Assembly (NCBI GenBank): GCA_002345565.1
Contig: DDVS01000001.1
Location: 800,712 to 864,711, forward strand
Direction of reading: 5' to 3'
Source: Flavobacteriales bacterium UBA2306
GTDB lineage: Bacteria; Bacteroidota; Bacteroidia; Flavobacteriales; Weeksellaceae
DNA: 64,000 nt
The translations under genes were made by a program, and so were the position numbers. Within the stretch, counting starts at the first letter, position 1. Each line of letters begins with the position of its first letter. Of the stretch, positions 1 to 8,471 are shown one piece after another. The notes beneath the pieces were generated by a model, which saw nothing but the letters and a program-made list of their open reading frames with translations, had not been told where the DNA came from and ran no database searches.

Positions 1-783
1 GGTTCCACTTTCTATTCTAACTCCAGAAGCCATCCCAACTTGTCCCCAAATTGTTACTTCATCTTCGATGATACAACATCCTGCAATTCCGGTTTGTGAA
101 GCAATAAGGCATTTTTTACCAATAATTGTATCGTGACCAATTTGAATCTGATTATCCAAAACAGAGCCTTCTCCAATGGTTGTAGCATCCGTAACGCCTC
201 TGTCAATAGTACAACCGTTACCAATTTCTACATTATTTTCGATAACTACATTTCCTACAGAAATTAATCGATCAAAATTACCTTGGAGTTTTCTGTAATA
301 GAAAGCATCACCTCCCAGAACTGTATTAGCCTGGATAATAACATTATCTCCAATAATCGTTCTATCACCAATCACAACATTTGGAAAAATGTGACAGTTT
401 TTGCCGATTCTTACTTCGTTTCCTATTGTAACAGAAGGATGGATAAATGTATTATCTCCTACTTCCAAATCGTGAAGTTCTTCTTTAAAATTAGAAATTC
501 TGGTGAAATGGGTATTGATTTTATTAAAATCCCGGAAAGGATCATCTGACACCAAAAGTGCTTTGCCGGCTGGGCAATCTACTTCTTTGTCAATCAAGAT
601 AATGGTTGCGGCAGAGTTTAATGCTTTATCATAATATTTAGGATGGTTAACGAAAACGATTTCGCCTTCTTTCACCATATGGATTTCATTGGTTCCATAG
701 ATTAAAAAATTTTGGTCACCAATATATTTTGCACCGATAAGTTCTGCAACAGATTTTAGATTCTGCGGTTGATTGAATCTCAT
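1..783 (-). CDS. LpxD-like acyltransferase, partial (C-terminus beyond window)
   Basis: My translation of the minus strand from the ATG at 783 stays open to base 1, giving 261 residues of a longer protein. Residues 1-95 resemble the LpxD uridine-binding domain; residues 105-261 are hexapeptide repeats of a left-handed beta-helix. His217 in the IQIGHD motif matches the catalytic His of LpxD. It differs from the canonical lpxD product at 3667-4692: the usual GGDGFGF motif reads GGDAFYY. It lies 58 bases beyond efp, at the end of the lpx cluster. The family N-acylates UDP-3-O-acyl-glucosamine in lipid A synthesis. Whether this paralogue does the same, or acts on another nucleotide sugar, cannot be told from sequence. 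Confidence 0.85.
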   Translation of the reverse strand, partial: MRFNQPQNLKSVAELIGAKYIGDQNFLIYGTNEIHMVKEGEIVFVNHPKYYDKALNSAATIILIDKEVDCPAGKALLVSDDPFRDFNKINTHFTRISNFKEELHDLEVGDNTFIHPSVTIGNEVRIGKNCHIFPNVVIGDRTIIGDNVIIQANTVLGGDAFYYRKLQGNFDRLISVGNVVIENNVEIGNGCTIDRGVTDATTIGEGSVLDNQIQIGHDTIIGKKCLIASQTGIAGCCIIEDEVTIWGQVGMASGVRIESGT

Positions 784-802
784 AAATTATGATTTAAAAT
801 AA

Positions 803-834
803 AAAATTCAGGCCGAATAAACAACCTGAATTTT
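803..834 (-). terminator. Terminator downstream of efp
   Basis: A 10-bp perfect stem (AAAATTCAGG / CCTGAATTTT) with a 12-base loop sits just after the efp stop. On the minus strand it is followed by a T-rich run, so it should end or attenuate efp transcription before the lpxD-like gene. Confidence 0.7.
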
Positions 835-841
835 AAAATAT

Positions 842-1405
842 TTATTTTACTCTTTCCAGGTAAGCCCCGTCTTCAGTACTAACTTTGATTTTGTCTCCTG
901 GTTCAATAAACAATGGAACCATTACTCTTGCTCCTGTTTCTACGATGGCGTTTTTAAGAGCATTGGTTGCTGTATTACCTTTTACACCTGGGTCTGCTTC
1001 TACAACTTCTAGATAAACAGATTGTGGAAGTTCCGCAGAAAGTGGCGTTTCATCTGCTTCTTTCAGGATGATGGTTACCTCTTCTCCTGCTTTCATCAGG
1101 TTAGAGTTTTCAATCATTTCTTTGTTAAGATATAACTGGGAAAAATCTTCATTATTCATAAAGTGGAAACCATTTTCGTCATCATAAAGATATTGGAATT
1201 TTCTGGTAATTACTTTAACTTCCTCAATTTTGTGACCTGCGGAAAAAGTGTTATCAATTACTTTTCCATTGGTTACGGATTTTAATTTCGTTCTTACGAA
1301 AGCAGGTCCTTTACCTGGTTTTACATGAAGAAACTCGATAACTTTATAGATGTCATTGCTGTATTCTATACAAAGTCCTTTTCTAATATCGTTGCTTGTT
1401 GCCAT
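842..1405 (-). CDS. efp: Elongation factor P
   Basis: This 187-residue protein has the three-domain EF-P layout and normal length. EF-P binds the ribosome between the P and E sites and relieves stalling at polyproline. The KPGKGPAF loop carries Lys32, which aligns with the modified Lys34 of E. coli EF-P; no modification gene is in the window. The C-terminus (SGARVMVP-like ETGARVMVPLF, ending ERVK) is typical. It follows lpxA by 29 bases, so it is probably co-transcribed with the lipid A genes, and a terminator lies immediately after it. Confidence 0.97.
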   Translation of the reverse strand: MATSNDIRKGLCIEYSNDIYKVIEFLHVKPGKGPAFVRTKLKSVTNGKVIDNTFSAGHKIEEVKVITRKFQYLYDDENGFHFMNNEDFSQLYLNKEMIENSNLMKAGEEVTIILKEADETPLSAELPQSVYLEVVEADPGVKGNTATNALKNAIVETGARVMVPLFIEPGDKIKVSTEDGAYLERVK

Positions 1406-1434
1406 TAGTGATGTTATATATAAGCTTATTTTTT

Positions 1435-2223
1435 TTATTCTTTGGAAGATCCGTATCCTTTTACAATTCCTCTTGGTGAGTTTTGTATAAAAGTGATAAT
1501 CTCATCTCTTTCTATGGTAGGTAACATTTCTTTTTCAATGAATTCGATAGCCTGAGTGGTGTTCATCTTCATCTGAAAAATAGCTCTGTAAATTTTTTGG
1601 ATTTCGAAGATTTTATCATTTGTAAAGCCTCTTCTTCTAAGCCCTACAGAATTGATTCCTGCATAAGTAATAGGCTCTCTTGCTACTTTGATGTAAGGTG
1701 GAATATCTTTTCTCACAAGAGTCCCCCCGGAAACCATGACGTGTTTTCCTACTTTAGAGAACTGATGGATAGCACTCAATCCGCCAATGACTGCATGATC
1801 GCCAATTTCCACATGTCCCGCAATTCCACAACCGTTAACAATAATCACGTGATCTCCGATAACACAATCGTGAGCAATGTGTGAAGTCGCCATAATGAGA
1901 CAATCGTTCCCTACTTTGGTGTATCCCAATGCTTTTGTACCTCTGTTGATGGTTACAGATTCTCTGATGGTGGTGTTGTTTCCAATAATAACGGTAGAAT
2001 CTTCGCCATCAAATTTAAGATCCTGAGGAACTGCACCTATCACTGTTCCTGGGTATATTTTACAATTCTTCCCAATCTTAACGCCTTCCATAATGGTTAC
2101 ATTAGGACCAATCCAAGTGTCTTGACCAATTGTTACGTTGGCGCCTATGGTTGTAAAGGGCTCTATGGTAACATTTTTACCAATTTTGGCACGTGGATCT
2201 ATTGCTGTAAGCTGATGAATCAT
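1435..2223 (-). CDS. lpxA: UDP-N-acetylglucosamine O-acyltransferase LpxA
   Basis: This cytoplasmic enzyme starts lipid A synthesis by moving a 3-hydroxyacyl chain from ACP to the 3-OH of UDP-GlcNAc. The 262 residues equal the length of E. coli LpxA. Hexapeptide repeats fill residues 10-190, followed by an alpha-helical C-terminal domain. His115 and His118 in SHIAHDC match E. coli His122 and the catalytic His125. The position I align with the E. coli chain-length ruler Gly173 is also Gly, which fits a long acyl chain; the actual chain length is inferred. The start lies 3 bases after the lpxC-fabZ stop, so the genes are tightly coupled. Confidence 0.97.
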   Translation of the reverse strand: MIHQLTAIDPRAKIGKNVTIEPFTTIGANVTIGQDTWIGPNVTIMEGVKIGKNCKIYPGTVIGAVPQDLKFDGEDSTVIIGNNTTIRESVTINRGTKALGYTKVGNDCLIMATSHIAHDCVIGDHVIIVNGCGIAGHVEIGDHAVIGGLSAIHQFSKVGKHVMVSGGTLVRKDIPPYIKVAREPITYAGINSVGLRRRGFTNDKIFEIQKIYRAIFQMKMNTTQAIEFIEKEMLPTIERDEIITFIQNSPRGIVKGYGSSKE

Positions 2224-2226
2224 AAA

Positions 2227-3621
2227 TTATATTTTAGTTTTTGCAACTTGGGCCATTAGCTCGGCTTCTACCACTACGCTATCTCCAACATAGCCATAAC
2301 CTTGCATATGTACAATTCCTCTTCTGATAGGTTCTATTAATTCAATTTTGAAAATGACCTGATCTCCCGGAACTACTTTTTTCTTGAACTTTACATTGTC
2401 CATTTTCACGAAATAAGTAGAATAATTTTCCGGATCCGGAACATTCGCCAAAACCAGAATACCTCCCACTTGAGCCATTGCTTCAATTTGTAAAACACCT
2501 GGCATTACAGGTTCTTTTGGGAAATGTCCTACGAAGAAAGGTTCATTCATAGAAACATTCTTAAGTCCCACAACGTGAGTATCTGATAATTCTAAGATTT
2601 TATCTACCAACAAAAACGGAGGTCTGTGTGGTAATAATCTCATAATTCCATTGATATCAAAAATCGGCTCTGCCTTCAAATCAAAATCCGGAACATTTTT
2701 TCTTTTTTGCAATTTGTATTGTCTGTTTAGCTTTTTTGCAAACTGAGTGTTTACAAAGTGCCCTGGTTTGTTCGCAATAATTCTACCTTTGATTCTTACA
2801 CCTACCAAAGCCAAATCTCCAATGACATCTAGCAACTTATGACGGGCTGCTTCATTGGTATAATTGAGGGTCAAGTTGTCAAGAATTCCATTGGGACGGA
2901 TAGAAACTTCATCTTTACCAAAAGCTACTTTAAGTTTTTCCAAAGTTTCTGGTGTCAATTCTTTGTCTACATAAACAATTGCATTACTAATGTCGCCACC
3001 TTTAATAAGATTAGCATCCAAAAGTTGCTCTAATTCGTGTAAAAAACTGAAGGTTCTTGCAGAAGCAATTTCATCCTTGAACTCGGATAGATTTTTCATA
3101 CTGGCGTTTTGAGTTCCCAAAACTTTGGTCCCAAAATCTACCATTGTTGTAATTTCATAATCATCTGCAGGGATTACCGTTAACTCAGAACCTGTAGAAG
3201 GATCGATGTAATTCATCACTTCTTTAATTACCAGATATTCTCTTGGCAAATCCTGTTCTTCTACACCAACTTTTTCTATAGCCTCTACAAAAAATTTGGA
3301 AGAACCATCCAAGATAGGTGGTTCTGCACTGTTCATCTCCAGAATGGCATTGTCAACATCCATCCCAACAAGCGCCGCTAAAAGATGCTCGCAAGTGTGG
3401 ATTTTAACGCCTAATTTCTCCAGAGTTGTTCCTCTTTCTGTAGTGGTTACATAATTAACGTCTGCTTCTACCTGCGGACGTCCTTCCAGATCTGTTCTTA
3501 CAAATACAAATCCGGTATTTTCTTTTGCCGGTTTGATGGTAAGATTAACTTCTTTTCCTGTGTGAAGACCTATCCCAGATAGATGAATGTCTTCTTTGAT
3601 TGTTTTTTGTTTATCACTCAT
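2227..3621 (-). CDS. lpxC-fabZ: Bifunctional LpxC deacetylase / FabZ dehydratase
   Basis: The protein fuses UDP-3-O-acyl-GlcNAc deacetylase (residues about 1-300), the committed step of lipid A synthesis, to 3-hydroxyacyl-ACP dehydratase (about 318-464). The LpxC part has Zn ligands His79 (EHLLAAL), His261 and Asp265 (ARHKLLDVIGD), plus Glu78 and His288. The FabZ part has PHRPPFLLVD and the GHFP...MPG motif with catalytic His366 and Glu380. This fusion is typical of Bacteroidota. I chose the ATG at 3621 (MSDKQKT, 464 residues); an in-frame ATG at 3657 adds 12 residues that do not look like the family. It lies 45 bases after lpxD. Confidence 0.95.
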   Translation of the reverse strand: MSDKQKTIKEDIHLSGIGLHTGKEVNLTIKPAKENTGFVFVRTDLEGRPQVEADVNYVTTTERGTTLEKLGVKIHTCEHLLAALVGMDVDNAILEMNSAEPPILDGSSKFFVEAIEKVGVEEQDLPREYLVIKEVMNYIDPSTGSELTVIPADDYEITTMVDFGTKVLGTQNASMKNLSEFKDEIASARTFSFLHELEQLLDANLIKGGDISNAIVYVDKELTPETLEKLKVAFGKDEVSIRPNGILDNLTLNYTNEAARHKLLDVIGDLALVGVRIKGRIIANKPGHFVNTQFAKKLNRQYKLQKRKNVPDFDLKAEPIFDINGIMRLLPHRPPFLLVDKILELSDTHVVGLKNVSMNEPFFVGHFPKEPVMPGVLQIEAMAQVGGILVLANVPDPENYSTYFVKMDNVKFKKKVVPGDQVIFKIELIEPIRRGIVHMQGYGYVGDSVVVEAELMAQVAKTKI

Positions 3622-3666
3622 TGTATTAGTTTTGAGACGGAAAGAAAATACTTTCACCTGATACCT

Positions 3667-4692
3667 CTACTCTGATTTTTTGTTATTTTCTAAATCATTG
3701 ATTCTCTTGACAATATCCGTAAAGTTGCGGAAATGTACATAGTTTCTTCTATAATCGCTATAGTTGATTGCTGGCGAGCCATAAAGTGTTTCTCCATCTT
3801 TTGCAGAAGCATTCACACCGCTTTGCGCTTGTATTTTAACCTGATTTCCTATTTTGATATGCCCTACAATTCCTACTTGTCCTCCTATTTGATTCCAATC
3901 TCCGATAACTGTGGAGCCAGCAATTCCTGCTTGGGAAGCAATCACATTATGCTGTCCAATTTTCACATTATGAGCAATCTGAATCAGGTTGTCAATTTTA
4001 GTTCCTTTACCAATAATAGTTGAACCAATCGTTGCCCTATCTATACTACAGTTGGAACCTATTTCAACATCATCTTCAATAATCACATTTCCTAATTGTG
4101 GAATTTTCTTAAATCCGTCTGCTGTAGGCTGAAACCCAAAGCCGTCCCCACCAATAACAGTATTGGAATGGATAACGCAGTTGTCTCCTAGAATACAGTA
4201 ATCATAAATCCTGGCGCCGCTGTCAATTTTACAATTTTTCCCTATTTTAACGCCTTTTCCGATATAAACGTGAGGGAAAATCTGGGAATGATCGCCAATT
4301 TTGGCTTTTTCGGAAACATAGGTAAATGCTCCAATATAAACTCCTTCGCCTACCTGTGCAGTTTCGTGAAAGAAAGAACCTTCTTCTATCCCGGTTTTTC
4401 TACCTTGCATCTCCTGATAAAGGTTCATAAGAATCTGGAAAGAAAGATAAGCATCCTCAACAACAATAATTGTAGGTTGATAAGATTTATCCTGTTCTAT
4501 CAAATCTTGTGAAACAATCAGAACAGCACATTCTGTTGAATCTATATAATGAGAAAAACGACTCTGTCCCACAAAAGACAAATGCCCTTTCTGACCATTT
4601 TCTATTGGCGAAACACCTGTAATAACAGCCTTTTCGTCGCCAATAACTTTGCCGTTGATTAATCCTGCAATTTGTTCTGCACTAAATTCCAT
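3667..4692 (-). CDS. lpxD: UDP-3-O-(3-hydroxyacyl)glucosamine N-acyltransferase LpxD
   Basis: LpxD adds the second 3-hydroxyacyl chain during lipid A synthesis in the cytoplasm. From the ATG at 4692 it has 341 residues: an N-terminal uridine-binding domain (1-100), then a left-handed beta-helix of hexapeptide repeats (110-310) and a C-terminal helix. His241 in IQIAHN matches catalytic His239 of E. coli, and the GGDGFGF motif is intact. A TTG three codons upstream (4701) is possible, but it overlaps a promoter-like -7 box, so the ATG is preferred. It is the first gene of the lpxD, lpxC-fabZ, lpxA, efp run. Confidence 0.95.
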   Translation of the reverse strand: MEFSAEQIAGLINGKVIGDEKAVITGVSPIENGQKGHLSFVGQSRFSHYIDSTECAVLIVSQDLIEQDKSYQPTIIVVEDAYLSFQILMNLYQEMQGRKTGIEEGSFFHETAQVGEGVYIGAFTYVSEKAKIGDHSQIFPHVYIGKGVKIGKNCKIDSGARIYDYCILGDNCVIHSNTVIGGDGFGFQPTADGFKKIPQLGNVIIEDDVEIGSNCSIDRATIGSTIIGKGTKIDNLIQIAHNVKIGQHNVIASQAGIAGSTVIGDWNQIGGQVGIVGHIKIGNQVKIQAQSGVNASAKDGETLYGSPAINYSDYRRNYVHFRNFTDIVKRINDLENNKKSE

Positions 4693-4698
4693 AGGCTG

Positions 4699-4706
4699 CA
4701 AAGATA
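4699..4706 (-). promoter_or_regulatory. Candidate -7 box for lpxD (leaderless)
   Basis: TATCTTTG on the minus strand matches the Bacteroidota -7 consensus TAnnTTTG and lies 6 bases before the lpxD ATG at 4692. Transcription would then begin at or next to the start codon. I see no clear -33 TTG at the usual distance, so this is moderate evidence. Confidence 0.45.
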
Positions 4707-4756
4707 AATATTTTATTAATTATCTTTTAATTTTTTATAATTAACAGTTCCCAGAA

Positions 4757-5971
4757 TTAAGAAATCTCTCTGGGATAATAAATAATATATTTTTTGGTGC
4801 CTTGTTCCATACATCCAAAGAGAATTTGATTCTCGGATTCTTCCAACTTCAGGGTTTTTCCAGATTTTTCTAAAAGATAAATCGGCTGTTTCTCTGTATC
4901 ATAAGGCAAAAGGCTTCGCGAGATTTGCCCTACAATTTCTTCTCCATTATTAATCCCGAAATATTGATTGGTTTTCTCAATTTTTTCTCTGACAAAATCC
5001 TCTGTAAAAGGCTTAGACGAAATAACACTTTTAGGAAAATCTCTATAAATCACCGTTTTACAAAGTCTTGATAATACAAAATCCTCATTTTCTGTCCAGG
5101 ATTTTATCGCTTGGAAGACATCCATATCATCCAGCATCGTGAATCTTCTGATATCTTCTTCTGTGGCGTCTTCAAATTTATTTTTAACCAGAAAATATTT
5201 CAAATTGGATGGCGCTTCTAAATCTATATTTTGTGAAACCAGATACTTGGCACGGTTAAGAATCTGTACCAGAATATGCTCTGCCAAAGCAGCGGTTTTG
5301 TGATAATAAACCTGCCAATACATAAACATTCTTGCCGTGAGATAATTTTCAATCGAATAAATTCCTTTTGCGTCAACCACCAGTTTTTCATCGCAAACAT
5401 TCATCATAGAAATAATTCTTTCAACATTCACACTTCCTTCGGAAACGCCTGTGTAAAAGCTGTCACGTTTAAGATAATCCATTCTGTCCACATCCAATTG
5501 AGATGAAATCAACTGATTGAAAAATGGCCTGTGATATTTCCCTTGAAACATCTCTATTGCCAAATCCAATTTCCCTTTGAATTCTTTATTCAAACGATTC
5601 ATCAGCAAAATTGAGATTTTCTCGTGATGCCAATCGTCCATCAGCATATTTTCCAAAGCGTGCGAAAACGGACCGTGACCAATATCGTGAAGCAAAATAG
5701 CCAGCATCGCCGCTTTTTCTTCTTCTTTAGATACTTTTACACCTTTTAGTTTAAGCGTTTCCAAAGCTTTGAACATTAGATTCATGGCGCCAAGAGCGTG
5801 ATGAAATCTCGTATGTTTTGCGCCAGGGAAAATAAGGGAAAGAAGTCCGGTTTGGGAAATTCTTCTGAGTCTTTGGAAATAAGGATGTTCTATAATATCG
5901 AACAAAATCTCGTGAGGAATTTTGATAAAACCGTGAACTGGGTCGTTGATAATCTTGAGTTTATTCTGCAC
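4757..5971 (-). CDS. HD superfamily phosphohydrolase
   Basis: A 404-residue cytoplasmic protein of the COG1078-type HD family, related to dNTP triphosphohydrolases. The metal site is visible as HTRFHHALG (residues 53-61), LLHDIGHGPFSH (94-104, with the His95-Asp96 dyad) and a later Asp in the SQLDVDRMDYL segment. Such enzymes bind metal and cleave phosphate from nucleotides; the substrate here is unknown. The start is GTG at 5971: an in-frame TAG lies 6 bases upstream and excludes any earlier start. The gene sits downstream of its own promoter candidate and runs towards lpxD with a 64-base gap. Confidence 0.88.
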   Translation of the reverse strand: MQNKLKIINDPVHGFIKIPHEILFDIIEHPYFQRLRRISQTGLLSLIFPGAKHTRFHHALGAMNLMFKALETLKLKGVKVSKEEEKAAMLAILLHDIGHGPFSHALENMLMDDWHHEKISILLMNRLNKEFKGKLDLAIEMFQGKYHRPFFNQLISSQLDVDRMDYLKRDSFYTGVSEGSVNVERIISMMNVCDEKLVVDAKGIYSIENYLTARMFMYWQVYYHKTAALAEHILVQILNRAKYLVSQNIDLEAPSNLKYFLVKNKFEDATEEDIRRFTMLDDMDVFQAIKSWTENEDFVLSRLCKTVIYRDFPKSVISSKPFTEDFVREKIEKTNQYFGINNGEEIVGQISRSLLPYDTEKQPIYLLEKSGKTLKLEESENQILFGCMEQGTKKYIIYYPREIS

Positions 5972-6007
5972 AATCTATAAATGATAGTTGATAAATGATG
6001 ATTGATA

Positions 6008-6015
6008 CAAAAATA
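6008..6015 (-). promoter_or_regulatory. Candidate -7 box for the HD gene
   Basis: TATTTTTG on the minus strand fits TAnnTTTG, 36 bases before the GTG start at 5971. No convincing -33 TTG is seen. Confidence 0.35.
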
Positions 6016-6142
6016 AGGAAATTAAAATGGTTTTATGTATTAAATAATAGAATGAGGCATATTTTTGAACTATTTAATTTCACAATTTTTACATTAAAAT
6101 TTAATATATTGCATCAAAATCAAACGCTTAATCTTAATAAAA

Positions 6143-6697
6143 ATGAAAAAAAATTTATACTTATTCTGCACACTATTTTGCATTTTCGCAAACGGACAAA
6201 CGACTCCGCCCGTTTTTAAAAACAGCTCCATAACAACAAGCGGACTCAAAATCAATTCCAGAAAAAGTACACTTAGCGAAAAAGAAATTACACCGCTTTC
6301 AAATTTCAAGAATCTTAATTTCCAAAAAATTGTTTTGAAAGACCTTTCCGATGGTACAACAGAAACCGTATTGGGAATAATGACAGAATATGAAACTTTT
6401 GACAATATCTCCAAAAAAACATTGACCGTTGAAAAAAGAGAACTATTCAAATGGATTGAGGCTCTTCAAACCCTGGAAAAGAAAGAAAATGAAGCCATTG
6501 GAAAGTCCGAAAAAAAATACAAATTCACTTTGATGAATAACCTTGAAATGGGAGCCGTTTACAAAGAAAACTCTAAAAACTGGGTCAACTATTATATTTT
6601 CCCTGCCGATTTTTACAGGAAAAGCATTTATGAATTCAGCAAAGAAGAACTTAAAGACCTAATAAAGCTATTGAAAAATGCAGAGAATGAATTATAG
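6143..6697 (+). CDS. Small secreted protein of unknown function
   Basis: I do not recognise this 184-residue protein. It begins with a signal peptide (MKKNLYLFCTLFCIFANG, likely cut before Gln19) and is then hydrophilic and lysine-rich without further membrane segments, so it should be periplasmic or exported. There are no lipobox or sorting-domain features, and the cysteines are only within the signal peptide. It stands alone, divergent from the HD gene with a 171-base shared upstream region, and is followed by a strong hairpin at 6746-6777. Confidence 0.7.
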   Translation: MKKNLYLFCTLFCIFANGQTTPPVFKNSSITTSGLKINSRKSTLSEKEITPLSNFKNLNFQKIVLKDLSDGTTETVLGIMTEYETFDNISKKTLTVEKRELFKWIEALQTLEKKENEAIGKSEKKYKFTLMNNLEMGAVYKENSKNWVNYYIFPADFYRKSIYEFSKEELKDLIKLLKNAENEL

Positions 6698-6745
6698 ATT
6701 TTTTTAATCAGATCTTTAAAAATCTAAAGAATAATTAACAAAAAA

Positions 6746-6777
6746 CCAGCGGATGATTTATAAAAATCATCCGCTGG
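6746..6777 (-). terminator. Perfect 14-bp hairpin in the 6698-7043 gap
   Basis: The arms CCAGCGGATGATTT and AAATCATCCGCTGG are perfectly complementary with a 4-base loop. The run of six T follows the stem only on the minus strand, so by the usual rule it terminates minus-strand transcription, although the only nearby genes on either side are on the plus strand. It may still act on the plus-strand gene ending at 6697. The rest of the 346-base gap holds the cca promoter and otherwise AT-rich sequence in which I see nothing. Confidence 0.65.
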
Positions 6778-6950
6778 AAAATAAACTATGAAAAAAAACT
6801 ACTTTTTGTATTAAGTATAAACTCAAAAAGAATACCGCATGTTTTTTTATGACATTTTGCTTTATTTATTTAACAAATTTTAAAACTAAAGAGACAAAAA
6901 GTCCTGATTTACAAAATAATATATTTTACCCTTCACACAATAACTTCAAC

Positions 6951-6981
6951 TTGAATGCTTTTATCAAAACAATTATCTTTG
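6951..6981 (+). promoter_or_regulatory. Promoter of cca
   Basis: TTG at 6951-6953 and TATCTTTG at 6974-6981 are 20 bases apart, matching the Bacteroidota TTG-N17-23-TAnnTTTG pattern. The cca start codon is 62 bases further on. Confidence 0.65.
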
Positions 6982-7043
6982 CAGCGCATAATTGATAATT
7001 AATCATCCATGAATGATAGAATTATCCAATCTTTAATTATTAA

Positions 7044-8468
7044 ATGTTCATCAACCTCAACCAAAATAAAAACCTCAAACTTTTCAAAACCATTTCTGAA
7101 GTAGCCGACAGAAACGGACAATCCGTTTACGCCGTTGGTGGATTTGTAAGAGATTTGCTGATGCAAAGAAAAGCCCCAACAGATATTGATTTCGTCACAG
7201 AATCCAGCGGAATAGAATTGGCAGAAAGCATCGCTAAAGAAATTGATCCAAAAACTAAAGTGGCAGTTTTCAAAACTTATGGAACTGCGATGTTTCGTTA
7301 CAAAGATTTAGAACTGGAATTTGTGGGCGCCAGAAAAGAAAGCTACAGCGAGGATTCCAGAAAGCCGTCTGTAGAAATCGGGACGATTGAAGACGACCAA
7401 AAACGCAGAGATTTTACTATTAATGCAATGGCAATCTCTCTTAACAAGGATAATTTTGGAGAATTGATTGACCCATTTGGCGGAATGCAGGATTTATCCA
7501 ACAAAATCTTGAGAACTCCTTTGGAACCTCATCAAACCTATTCCGATGACCCATTGAGAATGATGAGAGCAATTCGTTTTGCAACAACTTTGGATTTCGA
7601 AATCGAAGAACATTCTTTGAAAGCGATTAAAGAAGAAGCTGAGCGAATGAAAATCGTTTCGATGGAGCGCATTATGGTGGAGTTTAATAAAATAATGCTT
7701 TCCGAAAAACCTTCAAAAGGTTTGAAATTATTAGAAGAAACTTCCCTACTCGATTATATTCTTCCGGAATTGACGGCACTGAAAGGCATTGAAGATATTG
7801 ATGGACAAACGCATAAAGACAATTTTTATCACACGTTGCAAGTGGTTGATAATATTTCTGAAAGTACAGATAAACTTTGGTTGCGTTGGTCGGCTTTGCT
7901 TCACGATATTGGAAAAGCGCCAACCAAAAAATATGTCGAAGGAATCGGCTGGACTTTTCACGGTCACGAATTTATAGGTTCTAAGCAAATTAAAAACATT
8001 TTCAAACGTCTGAAGCTTCCGCTTGGACAAGAACAGAAATATGTTGAAAAATTAGTAAGAATGCACGCCAGACCAATTGCTTTGATTACCGATGATGCTT
8101 CGGATTCTGCTTTGAGACGATTACTTTTTGATTCCGGTGAAGACTTGGAAGACCTTTTCACGCTTTGTAAATCGGATATCACGACAAAAAATTATTCTAA
8201 ACAAGCCAAATTCAAAAAGAACTTTGAATATGTAGCTAAGAAAATAAAAGAAGTTGAAGAAAAAGACCAAGTGAGAAATTTCCAACCGCCAATTTCCGGA
8301 GAAGAGATTATGGAAATGTTCAACCTGAAACCCGGAAGAGAAATCGGAATCCTTAAAGAAAAAGTGAAGGAAGCTATTTTGGAAGGCGAAATCAAAAATG
8401 ATAAAACGGAAGCCAGAGATTTTGTAATTGCTGAAGCTTCTAAAATTGGACTTAATTTGACACATTAA
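7044..8468 (+). CDS. cca: CCA-adding tRNA nucleotidyltransferase with HD domain
   Basis: This 474-residue enzyme adds or repairs the 3' CCA of tRNAs, which this genome needs since its tRNA-Leu gene does not encode CCA. The nucleotidyltransferase head has GGFVRDLL (32-39) followed by the catalytic pair Asp47 and Asp49 in TDID. RRDFTINAMA (121-130) and DDPLRMMRAIRFA (168-180) are the family's nucleotide-recognition and neck motifs. An HD domain follows, with LLHDIGKAPTKK and the His287-Asp288 dyad. The start is close to a good promoter. Two further genes follow with gaps of 3 and -1 bases, so they are probably read with it. A poly(A) polymerase function is the alternative, less likely here. Confidence 0.92.
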   Translation: MFINLNQNKNLKLFKTISEVADRNGQSVYAVGGFVRDLLMQRKAPTDIDFVTESSGIELAESIAKEIDPKTKVAVFKTYGTAMFRYKDLELEFVGARKESYSEDSRKPSVEIGTIEDDQKRRDFTINAMAISLNKDNFGELIDPFGGMQDLSNKILRTPLEPHQTYSDDPLRMMRAIRFATTLDFEIEEHSLKAIKEEAERMKIVSMERIMVEFNKIMLSEKPSKGLKLLEETSLLDYILPELTALKGIEDIDGQTHKDNFYHTLQVVDNISESTDKLWLRWSALLHDIGKAPTKKYVEGIGWTFHGHEFIGSKQIKNIFKRLKLPLGQEQKYVEKLVRMHARPIALITDDASDSALRRLLFDSGEDLEDLFTLCKSDITTKNYSKQAKFKKNFEYVAKKIKEVEEKDQVRNFQPPISGEEIMEMFNLKPGREIGILKEKVKEAILEGEIKNDKTEARDFVIAEASKIGLNLTH

Positions 8469-8471
8469 TTT

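Noticed and set aside
1597..1884. Open frame on the plus strand opposite lpxA
   Set aside because: It is antisense to a strongly conserved gene, has no signal or domain, and reads as a shadow of the hexapeptide repeats.
6094..6450. 118-codon minus-strand frame opposite the small secreted protein gene
   Set aside because: The plus-strand frame has a good signal peptide and the opposite frame has low-complexity hydrophobic sequence; no start signal supports it.
8121..8465. Long minus-strand frames opposite cca
   Set aside because: They lie wholly within the catalytic gene and have Phe/Leu-rich, non-protein-like composition.
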